NCBI GenBank assembly: GCA_009760855.2
Contig: WPIO01000063.1
Coordinates: 2,381,501-2,445,500, forward strand
DNA from: Cristatella mucedo
Lineage: Eukaryota > Bryozoa > Phylactolaemata > Cristatellidae
Reading direction: 5' to 3'
Length of the DNA: 64,000 nucleotides
Position 1 is the stretch's first letter. Each line of letters begins with the position of its first letter. Positions 11,560-20,819 of this stretch are shown here, piece by piece. The notes under the pieces were generated by a model. That model was not told the origin of the DNA. It did not search any database and saw nothing but the letters and a program-made list of their open reading frames with translations. Position numbers and translations under genes: made by a program.

Positions 11560-11930
11560 TGCTTAAAGACGATGAGCCCGAAAGTTCACCGGAGAAAAGG
11601 CGAACGAGAAAAGCCCCTCGAGAGGCGAGCAAGCTGCGCCTTGGACGGCGTGGCTTTCGGCGCGGCAGTTCCACCGGGTGGAGTGATAAGAGCTCCCGGC
11701 GGAAATGCGGCTGCACACCGGCAACAATCGTGCGTCGCTGTGCTCTGGAAATGACTAAGAGAAACAGCCGCGGCGGCAAAATGACTGATGGAAGCAAAAT
11801 GGTGGCTGCAGTCACTACCTACTTCTCTCGGTGATTCAGAGTGAAAGGCTGTGCCTTCGACCAATCACGCAACGGTGCGGAAAAGGAGGGGCAGCTGAAT
11901 ATGGAGCGACCGCCTATGCAAGCAGAAACC
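11560..11930. promoter_or_regulatory. CpG-rich block, possible promoter or transposon 5' region
   Basis: This stretch is visibly richer in CG dinucleotides than its surroundings. It contains 'gcggcggcaaaatg' and 'aagcaaaatggtggc' motifs, which resemble YY1-type promoter elements. No coding exon could be attached to it on either strand. It lies immediately upstream of the duplicated segment at 11,947. Confidence 0.25.
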
Positions 11931-11946
11931 ATAGTTGCTGTCGGCG

Positions 11947-12837
11947 TCTGCTTAGCAACTCACTCATTCGAATGCACACCAAAACAAATCTGCGTCGAGC
12001 TACTCGGAGGTGAAGCAGCTACCGTCGCGATTTCCGAACGTGTGGCACCACTGATTTGGCAACCGCTGTTCCTCATTTGGCGACTATGAAAGCCCACCTT
12101 CGTGCGAGATTACATAGACGCTCGGGGTCTGAGCACTCGCTCTTCATCACATGATTCGCGGGTTCAAGGCCGGCGACATCAGCAGGCAGCTCGGTGCTGT
12201 CCAGTGCAAGCAGGATTGGTGCCGAAATGTTACTTCCGGGCCCTATATAAATGGGGCTATTAAATCAGCTAACTTAGTGGCCCATCTGTAATGCCATTAA
12301 TCCGACAAGAAAATCCGGCGTGTTTGCCGGAGAGGTACATCTATAGAACAACATAATATTGACTAAGCTGGTTCCGATGATGACTGGTTGCTCATGGACT
12401 CATGGTCTCATGCTACTCTTGAGATACCAGATTAGGTCCATGTCCGGGTCCGCATAGGAAGTTCTAAATGTTCATATGTAAGTATCTCCGTCCGAAACTC
12501 CAAAAACCGCTAAGGTAAAGTAAATGTTACCCAGACGAGTGTCAGTAGGAAAATCAGAGTTGCTTGCTGTATGATAGCTCGGTGTAGCACGTAAAGGGCC
12601 GCACGTCACTCCATGTCCCACGAGGCCGCTCTCTCGCACAGGGCCTCGGGTGACTCCGAGTCCGGTGTAGACCTTTACCTGACTTGTCCGTGATACCTTC
12701 TGGTATTCCGCAGTTATCTTTGCTGAGACTGCTCCCGAGCTGTTCTCACAGTGCCGCTCAAAACAGGACCTGATTAGCATAAGATGCAACGTCACCATTA
12801 TTCAAGACCTACCGGCGAGCTTTCTGCACTCTCGCCC
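11947..12837 (+). repeat. Duplicated segment, left copy (pair of 50,862-51,805)
   Basis: This is collinear with 50,862-51,805 at high identity; the right copy has a 50-60 base insertion near 51,331. It includes a TATA-like 'ccctatataaatgg' at about 12,241, a B-box-like 'gcgggttcaaggccgg' at about 12,161, and repeat R1 at its right end. The two motifs suggest a transposon promoter, but I do not recognise the element. Confidence 0.75.
12500..12800 (-). repeat. Repeat R1, copy 1
   Basis: R1 is a block of about 250-300 bases seen eight times in the window. On the minus strand it reads in one frame as 'YQKVSRTSQVKVYTGLG' and continues to 'GHGVTCGPLRAT'. The same frame stays open in most copies (see findings). 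No known protein or RNA family is recognised. Confidence 0.65.
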
Positions 12838-12844
12838 CACGGTT

Positions 12845-13620
12845 TAGCAGACCGATCGTGTATCTCAATCGTTCATGAAGAATGACGAGATCAATAGCCT
12901 CCAAGAAGGCTACTTATAGACGTAGCAAGGTGAGGGGTGACATACTATCGTCATTGCTGCATTGAATACAGTTGATTAGTTGGCTGCTATTTTGGATATG
13001 GAGGTGTGCAGTGTCAGTGGAGTGGTGTCGCTTCAATTGCGATTGTAATCTTTCTGATTATATACTTTTATCACTGAGGTACGAGCTTTTTACGAACAAC
13101 TTCATCAAGATCATCTGATAAAATGGAAGACGGAGCATTGGGCAACGGTTTACTACGACCTGAAATTTAATTTGAGCATTTTGTTAATCGGGAAGAGCAA
13201 GCAGGCACAAACCTGTTCAGCGGCTCAGGCTTCCCTACCGTAGTGGGATGTCAAACAAAGTCACCAAGATGAGCCACACAACAAAGTTTTAAGGCCAATC
13301 TGAAGTTTTCGAGAAACTTCAGAAATGAGTACATCTTCCTGAGTCTTTGGTCATGGATGCGAAGTTCCGGACCTTCAGCAATTAACGATGTTGCATAACT
13401 TTGGAATATTACTATGAGGAACTCACTGAAATAGTCACTAAACAAGGCCAGCAAGTCACACACGGATCGGTAGTTTAGATCCCTAATAGGCATAGTCTAT
13501 GGGAGATATAATGCATTTGGGAATAAAAGATGCCCCTGCTGAAATCAAAAGCTTATACGGCCAAGCGATACATACAAAATTTCAGCAACCACAAACCCAA
13601 CTTATCAGACCCAGAGGGTT
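12845..13620 (-). repeat. Inverted copy of 49,020-49,800, with LINE B fragment
   Basis: Read in reverse this follows 49,020-49,800: a LINE B 3'-UTR-like block, the 'tttgacatcccactaccgtagggaagcctgagccgct'-type region, and at 12,845-12,900 a fragment of the LINE B reverse transcriptase ('IDHxxLLERLRxTIG' region). Together with R1 it shows that 12.5-13.6 kb and 49.0-50.2 kb derive from one composite repeat in opposite orientations. Confidence 0.7.
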
Positions 13621-13649
13621 AAATTCAAATTAAATTAAACTCACTTTCT

Positions 13650-14290
13650 TTTTGATGCAAAGAATTAAGTCTGTTGGTTACGGAATGCGTACCGAATGCC
13701 ACTTAGGCTGTAAGTGTGCTGTGCAACACTCTCCTGCATAGCATCCACTTAGTTTTTGTAGCTTTGTGGAATTACAGATGGCGATAAATTAGGCGTAACT
13801 TCATACTCAGTTGAGCCATGGTGAGCAAGACCTAATAAAACCAGGGTTAAACGACACACTACCCTATATCTGATTTGATTTTCAGGCAAAAAAGTCTAAT
13901 ATCTCGGGTGCTAGCTACAATGAATTCTTATCGACTGTCTGATGACTGTCTGCTAGTAGATATTCGAGGAATGGCAGCATTGCATTAATCAGCATACAAC
14001 TAGAGCTGTGAGTACGACTGAGCAAGATTACGACATGGCTTGCACAGAGCTCGTGCGAAAACAGCACGTGCTCTGTCATAGACAAAAACACGAGAGGAAT
14101 ACCCAAAGACATTGAGAACAACGAGTTTTAAGGTATTTACTCTATATTAGCCTCTTTATTCACCGCTCAGCATGCTTTCAAAGTGATTCAAAGTGAGACT
14201 CGTCTTTAGTTCTTCAGGGCATTGCTTCCAGCTGATTAATGAAGTGCTTTCTACCAACAGAGTTCCTGGTTGACTTCTGTTAACAACTTC
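13650..14290 (+). mobile_element. LINE B 3' end, left copy (pair of 53,740-54,390)
   Basis: This corresponds to the extreme C-terminus of LINE B ('KSVGRGMRNECRLGCKCAVQ' in the other copy) and its 3' UTR, including 'gactttgtggaattacagatggcgata'-type sequence. It is collinear with 53,740-54,390 at about 90 percent or better by eye. Both copies continue to 'gacttctgttaa', where they diverge. Confidence 0.7.
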
Positions 14291-14533
14291 TTCAAGCGTG
14301 CTTCCGCACGCCTTAACGAGCATGTTAATAAATTGCCTTGCAAAATCGTATACAAAGAAAACCGTGTATTATATGATCCTTTGGCTATGGCTTATCTTGC
14401 AATCGGCAGATAATGCCTTAAGATAAAACACGTTATCAGTAGGTCCATGTCCTGCTCCTACGTTGCATTGATCTGCTGCTGCCATGCATAACTAGCATCA
14501 TTAATATGTCATTAGCCTCGGATCATGTCTCTG

Positions 14534-16168
14534 CACCTTTCAAAAAAGCTGTAGTCAGGCCACTTCTAAAGAAAGCAACACTAGACCAAGAGAACTTAAG
14601 CAACTACCGCCCAGTCTCCCTTCTACCATTCCTATCAAACACACTGGAACGGATCGTGGCAGACCAGCTGAACTCATATATCGAAACCTCACACCTTGCT
14701 AGTAAGTTCCAGTCTGGATATAGAGCTAATCACTCCACAGAGTCAGCATTGCTTAGGGTATACAACGACCTACTGAGGAATGCAGACATTGGTAGAGTGT
14801 CTCTGCTTGTTTTGCTCGACCTTTCGGCAGCTTTTGATATCATCGATCACAAAGTTCTTCCAGAGCGCCTCTCATCTCGCCCGGGCAGCACTGGCACTGC
14901 TTTGCAGTGGTTCAGTTCCTATCTCAGTGGGAGACTCCAGAGTATTGACGTGAATGGACAAAGATCATCTGAAATACCTCTGAAATATGGAGTACCTCAA
15001 GGCTCCGTGCTAGGTCCGGTTCTTTTCCCGGTCTACTCTCTCCCTCTTGCAGAAGTGATTGCCAAGCACAATCTAGGCTTTCACTTCTATGCCGATGACA
15101 CTCAGTCGTACCTTTGCTTTGACCCCTACCAGCCTTCGAGCACCACAAATGCTCTCAATTCACTTGCTACATGCATTGATGACATCCGCACATGGATGGC
15201 AGCAAATTTTCTAAAACTAAGCGATGATAAAACTAACTAACTAGTTATGGGCAAACCCAGTGCGATTCAGAGACTGGAAAGGCTGACTGTGAAAACTGGC
15301 CCTGCCACCGTATCTCCTGCTGAATCAGCTCGAAATCAAGGTGTCATAATCCAAAGCAACCTCTCGTTAGACGACCGTATCAGCACCTCAGTCAAATCTG
15401 CCTACTTTAAGCTTCATAACATTGCTAAAATTCGGGCTTGTTTAGACAAGGATACCACGTCCAAGTTGGTCCATGCATTCGTGACATCCCGTCTTGACTT
15501 CTACAACTTATTGCTTGCTGGCCTACCAGCATGTGCAATAAGGCGATTGCAGCTGGTGCACAACTCTGCAGCTAGGCTTGTCTGTCGTGAACGTCGCAGT
15601 TGCCACATTACTCCACTTCTTGCCGACCTGCACTGGCTACCAGTCAAGCAACGAATTAACTTCAAGGTTTTGTCACTCACTTTTCGGTCCCTTCATTCCA
15701 TGGCTCCATCTCTCCGATATAGTCCCCCATCAGGCCAAGCATCGTACCACCCGCTTTTCGGAATCCAACAGCCTACAAATACCTCGTACAAACCTTAAAT
15801 CCTTTTGGGACCGAGCATCTAGTTGTTCGTATGCTCCCTAAGCCTGGAACTCCCTCCCGACCTGCGTCAGAACATTCTCTGACCTGACCACATTTAAAAG
15901 GAACTTAAAAACACACCTATTTAGGACAGCATTTAGTGGGTCTTTGCGATTCACCCTTGATGTGGTCAAGCCTGCTGACATTGTGCATGCTGCCACTCAC
16001 CACATTTGCATGCTGACCCTGGGCAGGTCACCCCTAACCATATTATTTATTTCGTTTGTTTTTAAAGCATGATTTTACTTACCATTCAATTGCATTTCCT
16101 TTTGCAGCAATTGTAAAGCGCCTAGAAAGAGATTAAGTTCTCTGAGGACGCATTATCAAGTGCATTAT
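14534..16168 (+). mobile_element. LINE A (L2-like non-LTR retrotransposon), RT domain plus 3' UTR
   Basis: The RT frame opens at 14,506. It includes 'FKKAVVRPLLKKATLD', 'NYRPVSLLPFLSNTLERI', 'LLDLSAAFDIIDHK' (RT palm), 'YGVPQGSVLGPVLF' and 'HFYADDTQ' with the catalytic Asp pair. An in-frame stop at about 15,238 replaces the 'NLLVMG' leucine. The frame then continues to 15,798, where a frameshift follows. The 3' UTR, hairpin (16,113-16,155) and ATT tail end at 16,168. The endonuclease domain is missing, so this is a 5'-truncated dead copy. Its last about 90 bases are the left edge of the tandem array unit. Confidence 0.93.
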
Positions 16169-16229
16169 TATTATTATTATGATAAGGCACAAGTAGTAGT
16201 ATAATATATCCTTAAAAGAGCCCATCTCA

Positions 16230-17090
16230 CTATATATGAGTAAGTTCACGAATTAGATATTCAATCTCATAGGTTTCACTAGATAGAGGTGAGAGTAGGA
16301 TTTTGGAATGCCTGAGCGATATACAAAAACTAATGGAGCGATGGCTTAATCTGGTGGTGTTTGCATTGGTTGTCGCTGTGCAATACATAGTATGGTTCTC
16401 GACTCTTTCTTTACTTACCACGCCGGAGAGGAGAAATGGTCGAGACATGCAGTCAAGAGTGAGTGCTTAGATCAATCAGTGGGATAAAGGTGTACTTTGA
16501 TGCCCAGTAGTGAGGCGGATACTAAATCTGTCCTCTATTGGGGTTGACCTAATAACTGGATATGAAATTGTATGGGTCACCAGTCGTTGCAACAAGAGTC
16601 CGTTCTAAAAAGTGATAGCTCGGCAGTTCCAGTTCTGATATTCTATTGCTTTTATAAGATTAAAAAAATTAAAGCTTCAATTTTTGTTAAAAGTAGATTA
16701 CATAAAAGGAGAAAATTCGTGCTTTGAATGCACCGATTAGCCAGAGTTATAGGTGAGCACAAATTCGTAGAATCAAAATACCAAAGCTTGTTAAGCTTGA
16801 TAGAAAGGAAGAGTGATTAGATCGGCAGACTTTGTGGGTATGAGCTAACAACAAATTTCTGTATGTGTCAACAGTAAATCCCGATCAACTAGCAAAAGCA
16901 AGAGCTCCGTTATTGCAATTACTATTTCAAGTTGGTATACATTGCGAACGAGGTAGATACAGTTTTGGAACACCATTTATTTCATAGAAAGTCCCAATCA
17001 ATTTAAACAGAGCAGTACATTTCCGGCAGAGTTGGATTCCTTTCGTTGCAGCAGACTAGTTTGCTTTGACTGCTTCTACGATTCCCAGAC
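16230..17090. other. Array unit, downstream flank of the peptide gene
   Basis: AT-rich sequence with no supported exon. A short minus-strand ORF ends at 16,448 ('MSRPFLLSGV' followed by a GTAAGT-like donor). It could be a first exon but has nothing downstream to join, so it is not called. Confidence 0.5.
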
Positions 17091-17095
17091 CATAC

Positions 17096-17101
17096 TTTAT
17101 T
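17096..17101 (-). terminator. AATAAA polyadenylation signal of peptide gene copy 1
   Basis: AATAAA begins one base after the TAG stop codon (stop at 17,105-17,103), predicting a very short 3' UTR. It is present at the same place in copies 2 (27,645-27,650) and 3 (38,199-38,204). Confidence 0.6.
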
Positions 17102-17102
17102 A

Positions 17103-17620
17103 CTACCGACCCTTCTTCAGAGCTTTTGCAAGCATCTTTTTGGCAAGGTATTTAAGCACATCACGGAAGCTTCTCTTTGCTTCAGCGTGATCTGAAAGGA
17201 AGCAATCACAAGAAAGTTGTAAATGCCTAATGCTGACCAACAAGTTGATCTCGTCCACAGGTACAGCCTGTTGAACTCGCCCTCTCTTCCGTTAGTTACC
17301 TCTGAAAATCTCCATTTCAGCTTCCAGCTCGGGGCTCAAGTCAGACGTTTCTTGAAGATTCTGCAATACAATGTCAGGGCGATGGTATTTGCCAATTTGC
17401 ATGCATTACCGAAGACACCTAATAGTAAATCGGCAAAAGAGCATCGAATGCACAGACAATATTTATTAGGTGATCTGCTGTGCAGTGACGGAACTCCTAT
17501 CTGGGTATCATGCAGTCACAAGCAAATATAATTTGAATAAGTAGGCTTCATAAGACTTACCGAAGACATCACCAGATTGAACAGCAGCACAGCCACAACA
17601 GCGAGAGTGACCGACTTCAT
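17103..17620 (-). CDS. Cationic amphipathic peptide precursor, copy 1 (candidate antimicrobial peptide)
   Basis: Exons on the minus strand: 17,620-17,561, 17,360-17,300, 17,191-17,103, with GT-AG introns of 200 and 108 bases and matching phases (0, then 1), total 69 residues. Residues 1-20 (MKSVTLAVVAVLLFNLVMSS) are a signal peptide. Residues 21-45 are an acidic propiece (seven Glu and two Asp, one Arg). Lys46-Arg47 is a prohormone-type cleavage site. Residues 48-67 are the putative mature peptide: it begins SFRDVLKY and ends ALKK, has side-chain net charge about +6, and has hydrophobics at mature positions 2, 5, 6, 9, 13, 14, 17 and 18, an ideal amphipathic helix. Gly68-Arg69-stop predicts C-terminal amidation. 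The organisation matches secreted antimicrobial peptide genes, though I cannot place it in a named family; a neuropeptide or venom-type peptide is possible. Confidence 0.88.
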
Positions 17621-17705
17621 CGTTCTAAAATTGTAGTATAGCATACGGCGAATGGTGCTTTTAGACTCAAAGAAGCAATCGATTACCCTGGAACATCACC
17701 AGCTG

Positions 17706-17712
17706 TATATAT
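17706..17712 (-). promoter_or_regulatory. TATA box of peptide gene copy 1
   Basis: A TATATA run on the minus strand lies about 86 bases upstream of the ATG at 17,620, which would give a 5' UTR of about 55 bases. The same element precedes copies 2 (about 28,255) and 3 (about 38,809). Confidence 0.65.
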
Positions 17713-18339
17713 GCAGATCGTTTGATTTCCTTTTCTAATCGGTCTAAAAAAAATTATATAATTGGGATTTCACAGTCTCCTTGCAAAATTTTAGTTTGCA
17801 AAGACATTCCACTTGAGCTACGTCGGTGGAATTTAACTGTGATAGCCAAGCAGCAAAGATGGGCTTATAAACGAGTGGTTGGCATTCGGTTTTCTTTCAA
17901 GCCTAAACCAGTGACTAATTTCTTTTGTCGGCAGAATTTTATGAGCACGAACATTCGGCTTTTCATTGAATCTATTGAAGATATTACGCATAGCAGTAGA
18001 ATCACTGACGATATAAATCAGCCGCTTCATGAGGACTAACGAAGTTTCTACCTAGTTTAAGCCTAGGACACAAGCATCGTAGAGCGATCAGTAGAAAACT
18101 TATCAACTAAGCTGCACGAAGACCATGCAAATAGCAGCATTTGAAGTTAGCAACAAGACGGCAGCTTGGTAAATCAGGATAGTGATACTCGTGTCACTAA
18201 AAAAAAAACCTTCAGTATCCAAAAACTCTAAACAAATAGAGCATTCTCGGCCTATACTCCAGCTCTAGTAAGAAAGCTAAGACATTCAAGACGGCGATTC
18301 TAGCAAGATCGGAAGAACTTCTTGACTGTCACAACTCAC

Positions 18340-18422
18340 CGTTTGATAGGATTGGGTGCAGGAGAGACTGAAAGGCCCCCTGTCAGCTTTGGTTTAAATG
18401 GCCTAGAAAATGCTGGCAGTAG
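18340..18422 (-). CDS. Candidate proline-rich exon, unit 1 (tentative)
   Basis: The minus strand has a good acceptor (CTAAT branch-like site, then 'ctctttcgcag' ending at 18,423) and donor ('aaacg|gtgagt'). The 83-base exon is open in only one frame. It reads 'LLPAFSRPFKPKLTGG' then 'LSVSPAPNPIKR'. The Pro/Arg/Lys content resembles proline-rich peptides. Without splicing, the frame stops right after IKR. It is identical in units 2 and 3 (about 28,886-28,968 and 39,440-39,522). I could not connect it convincingly to other exons, so this remains a proposal. Confidence 0.3.
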
Positions 18423-18627
18423 CTGCGAAAGAGCCACTACATTAGGTGCTGGCGAGCCACTTTCTAGGTATACTCGTCTTGTGCGAGTATTTTAAGACAC
18501 ATGAAGGCAAGATCTATTCCACTTCCACTCTTTGATGCGTGTGATTCAGCATTTTCTTGACTCTAGTGCATTATGGTAACTGGGGTGTGTCATGGTTAAG
18601 CGCAAAAATGCATTCTCAAGTGCTACA

Positions 18628-18736
18628 ATAGCCTGCGGATTCTTTGTAGCCACAGAAAAAGCACATATGGCTAGCAGCTAAAGTAAGATAACTCAATTAT
18701 AGCATAATTATGAGTAACGAGATGAAACACTTTCAT
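18628..18736 (-). CDS. Candidate signal-peptide exons of a second secreted gene, unit 1 (tentative)
   Basis: ATG at 18,736 opens 'MKVFHL'. If a 41-base intron (18,718-18,678, GT-AG, weak donor) is removed, the frame continues 'LLAICAFSVA', giving a textbook signal peptide. It then reads 'TKNPQAIVALENAF' and on to a stop near 18,551 unless spliced again. A TATA-like 'tttatag' lies about 55 bases upstream. The intron would be unusually short, and no clear donor leads to the proline-rich exon downstream. Present in all three units. Confidence 0.25.
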
Positions 18737-19044
18737 TGTATAAGCATTTAGTATTAGGGCATAGGTAGATATAGGTATTTTCTACATGGTCTATAAATGT
18801 GAACCGGTCGGTCTACCAGCTAAAGCTGGTCGGGACACCAAGCCATCGTGCCTATCTAGAAAGACTCACCTTAGCATCGATGGTACACTTCATTGGCTCT
18901 AAAAAAGCTATGCAATAAGGACCCGGAGAAATTCAGGAGTTTAACTAATTATTGGTATGACATTGATGAGCACTTTAATAATTTTCGACGAGCACAGCAC
19001 AATGCAGCTGCTTAAAAGCTAAGAACATTAGCTGGTATAGGTTA

Positions 19045-19180
19045 CTTCATTTGCGTATATAGCTATAGAAGAGCCTTGAAGGTCTTCCCTACTGCCTGTG
19101 CTGGACGATGATGAGCGGCCCACTGTGGTCTCGAACCCCATACCTGGGTCGTGAAGAGCAGGTACCTAGCCTCGTGAGCA
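19045..19180 (-). mobile_element. tRNA-derived SINE, array unit 1
   Basis: From 19,180 the minus strand has an A-box-like 'ggctaggtacctgc' and a B box 'ggggttcgagacc'. A body follows that matches the SINE at 3,180-3,340 ('ggctcttc..tagct/gcgatatac'). The tRNA-like part is too degenerate for a functional tRNA. Copies are at 29,591-29,726 and 40,148-40,283. Confidence 0.65.
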
Positions 19181-19385
19181 AACCTCCAACAATGACGTAG
19201 GCATTGTTCATACAATTAAATGGAAATACGTACGCTCAAGCCCAGTCTAAGAGCTGCATGAAACCGAGTGTGCTTCCTATTATCGCTGGTCTCGAGGCGA
19301 AAACCTTGTGAGACCCTGCATCTACTTTTTGTACTAGCAAAGCCGGGAACCCGCTCACACCTGAAGCACGTCCCTACATCCCACG

Positions 19386-19428
19386 GCATGCCGACCTTGA
19401 CAAAGATGCTCGACCTTGACAAAGATGC
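19386..19428. repeat. Short direct duplication (2 x about 20 bp)
   Basis: 'ccttgacaaagatgctcga' occurs twice head to tail. It is present in all three units, so it predates the amplification. Confidence 0.9.
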
Positions 19429-20098
19429 TCGAAACGAACTTGTTTATTAAAGCCGTTCGTGGATCTTTGTGTTTAGTCTTTCACATGCAAATGTTCGCTT
19501 AGCCTGTGCCTGCTGCTTTCGGATGGTACCACAAATCATTTATTAATTCTCTCCATGCAGCATAGTCCAATTGTCTAAATAGAGTTTCAGATCTCCGAGG
19601 GCGTTATGCCAACGTATTTTTATGGTGACTATCCAGTTAGGCATCGTAATCGATCACTCTGGGATATGAGCTTTGGCGGACTTTGATGAATCAAGTTCAG
19701 TGGTGCAACGACTATGTTAACTTACGTTGTCGAATTAGACTAACCGACCTAAGCTAACCAAAGTTAATGCTCAACTTAGCCATGGAATTTTTAATTATTT
19801 ATGAAACCTAATTAAAAATATGACTATTCTGTGAATCAGTACAAGTAATTGAATTCATCGCTTATACGACAATCCCATTCAGCAGGCGTCGAATGGTCAT
19901 ATCAATTCTACCGCGATCACAAGTCACCGACTCAGATACGTTTCATATTTGGCATAGCCCACGCCCAGCCTAACCTACATTCATTACGAATTTAGTATCC
20001 CGTTCTACTTAATCGCATTCAAAATCTGTCTTTAAAAATTCCTTTTTGAAACGACCATATTACTTATGAATAACTAAACTATACTAAACTATAAAACG

Positions 20099-20530
20099 TT
20101 AATCCATGCATTTCCTTTGGCATATCAAACCGATGGCTACTACTTCAAACTGCCCCCACATGTCGATTTCACCAGATCCTTTCGAATAAAAGCGGTAATG
20201 CAGGTAGGTTCTCATGGTAGGATTTTCAGCTTTCCCGGTAACAATCATCACAGGTTTACCGAACGTGTCCATGCGATAGATGCTAAAGGCCAGCATTTTG
20301 AAATTAAGGAGGTTCGTCAAGCCTGAGTTAGCTGAGGAATAATATTTCTGTCTGAACGTTAAGCGGATTTTGCTAGTGAGACCGGTAAAGTCAGCGTCTG
20401 ACCGAACTCGGATGTTATCTACGTCCTTAAGAAACTGATTAACACCCGTTCTTCGAAAGTTCGAAAGACATGAATGGAAACCGTCTAAGGAGGCGAAAGC
20501 AGGACAAACGGTTAGACGAAGAATCTGAAT
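20099..20530 (-). CDS. Open frame of 143 codons, unknown protein, ATT at the start position (unit 1)
   Basis: The minus strand is open from 20,530 to a TAA at 20,099. A TATAAAA box at 20,578-20,572 lies just upstream. The frame begins at ATT in the context 'caacATTcag', followed by 'QILRLTVCPAFAS', which looks like a short signal peptide. The body has 'NQFLKDVDNIRVRSDADFTG', 'KIRLTFRQKYYSS', 'FSIYRMDTFGKPVM' and 'GEIDMWGQFEVVAIGLICQ'. Upstream in frame is a TAG. No ATG occurs until codon 77 or so. It may be a recently lost gene, a non-AUG start, or a 3' exon (an acceptor 'acattcag' ends at 20,525). No family is recognised. A broken relative is at 50,471-50,860. Confidence 0.5.
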   Translation of the reverse strand: MQILRLTVCPAFASLDGFHSCLSNFRRTGVNQFLKDVDNIRVRSDADFTGLTSKIRLTFRQKYYSSANSGLTNLLNFKMLAFSIYRMDTFGKPVMIVTGKAENPTMRTYLHYRFYSKGSGEIDMWGQFEVVAIGLICQRKCMD

Positions 20531-20819
20531 GTTGCTTGTTGGCTCTAGCTACGTGAGCTGACTTTCCTCAGTTTTATACTGCCTGCATGTACTGAAATAG
20601 CTACCAGCACATCAGTGAATAACAAAGGTTAAGTCTTGTTTAAAAAAGAGGGCTGTCCGATGCCTAATTTTAGTCTTGCAATCTATAAAAAAATATTCCA
20701 AGAGTCGAAGCTCCATGATTTTCTAGGGACAAAATCCGAGTAATGCTGATGTATATAGGGCTTTAAAAATAACATGAATTCATTGCTTACATCTGTCTGT
20801 CACGTTCACTCATTACCTT

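Noticed and set aside
14534-16168. Host gene for a reverse-transcriptase-like protein
   Set aside because: The frame carries stops and frameshifts, ends in a LINE 3' tail, and recurs as truncated copies.
17223-17531. Plus-strand ORF of 102 codons in each array unit
   Set aside because: It is antisense to exons 1-2 and the introns of the peptide gene. Its openness is explained by the opposite strand, and it crosses the splice sites.
17103-17620. Assigning the peptide to cecropins, styelins or another named family
   Set aside because: The architecture fits several families, but I see no diagnostic sequence match, so only the general class is stated.
17722-18039. Plus-strand ORF of 105 codons upstream of the peptide gene
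   Set aside because: A one-codon length change between units comes from a homopolymer. There is no promoter, domain or homology to support it.
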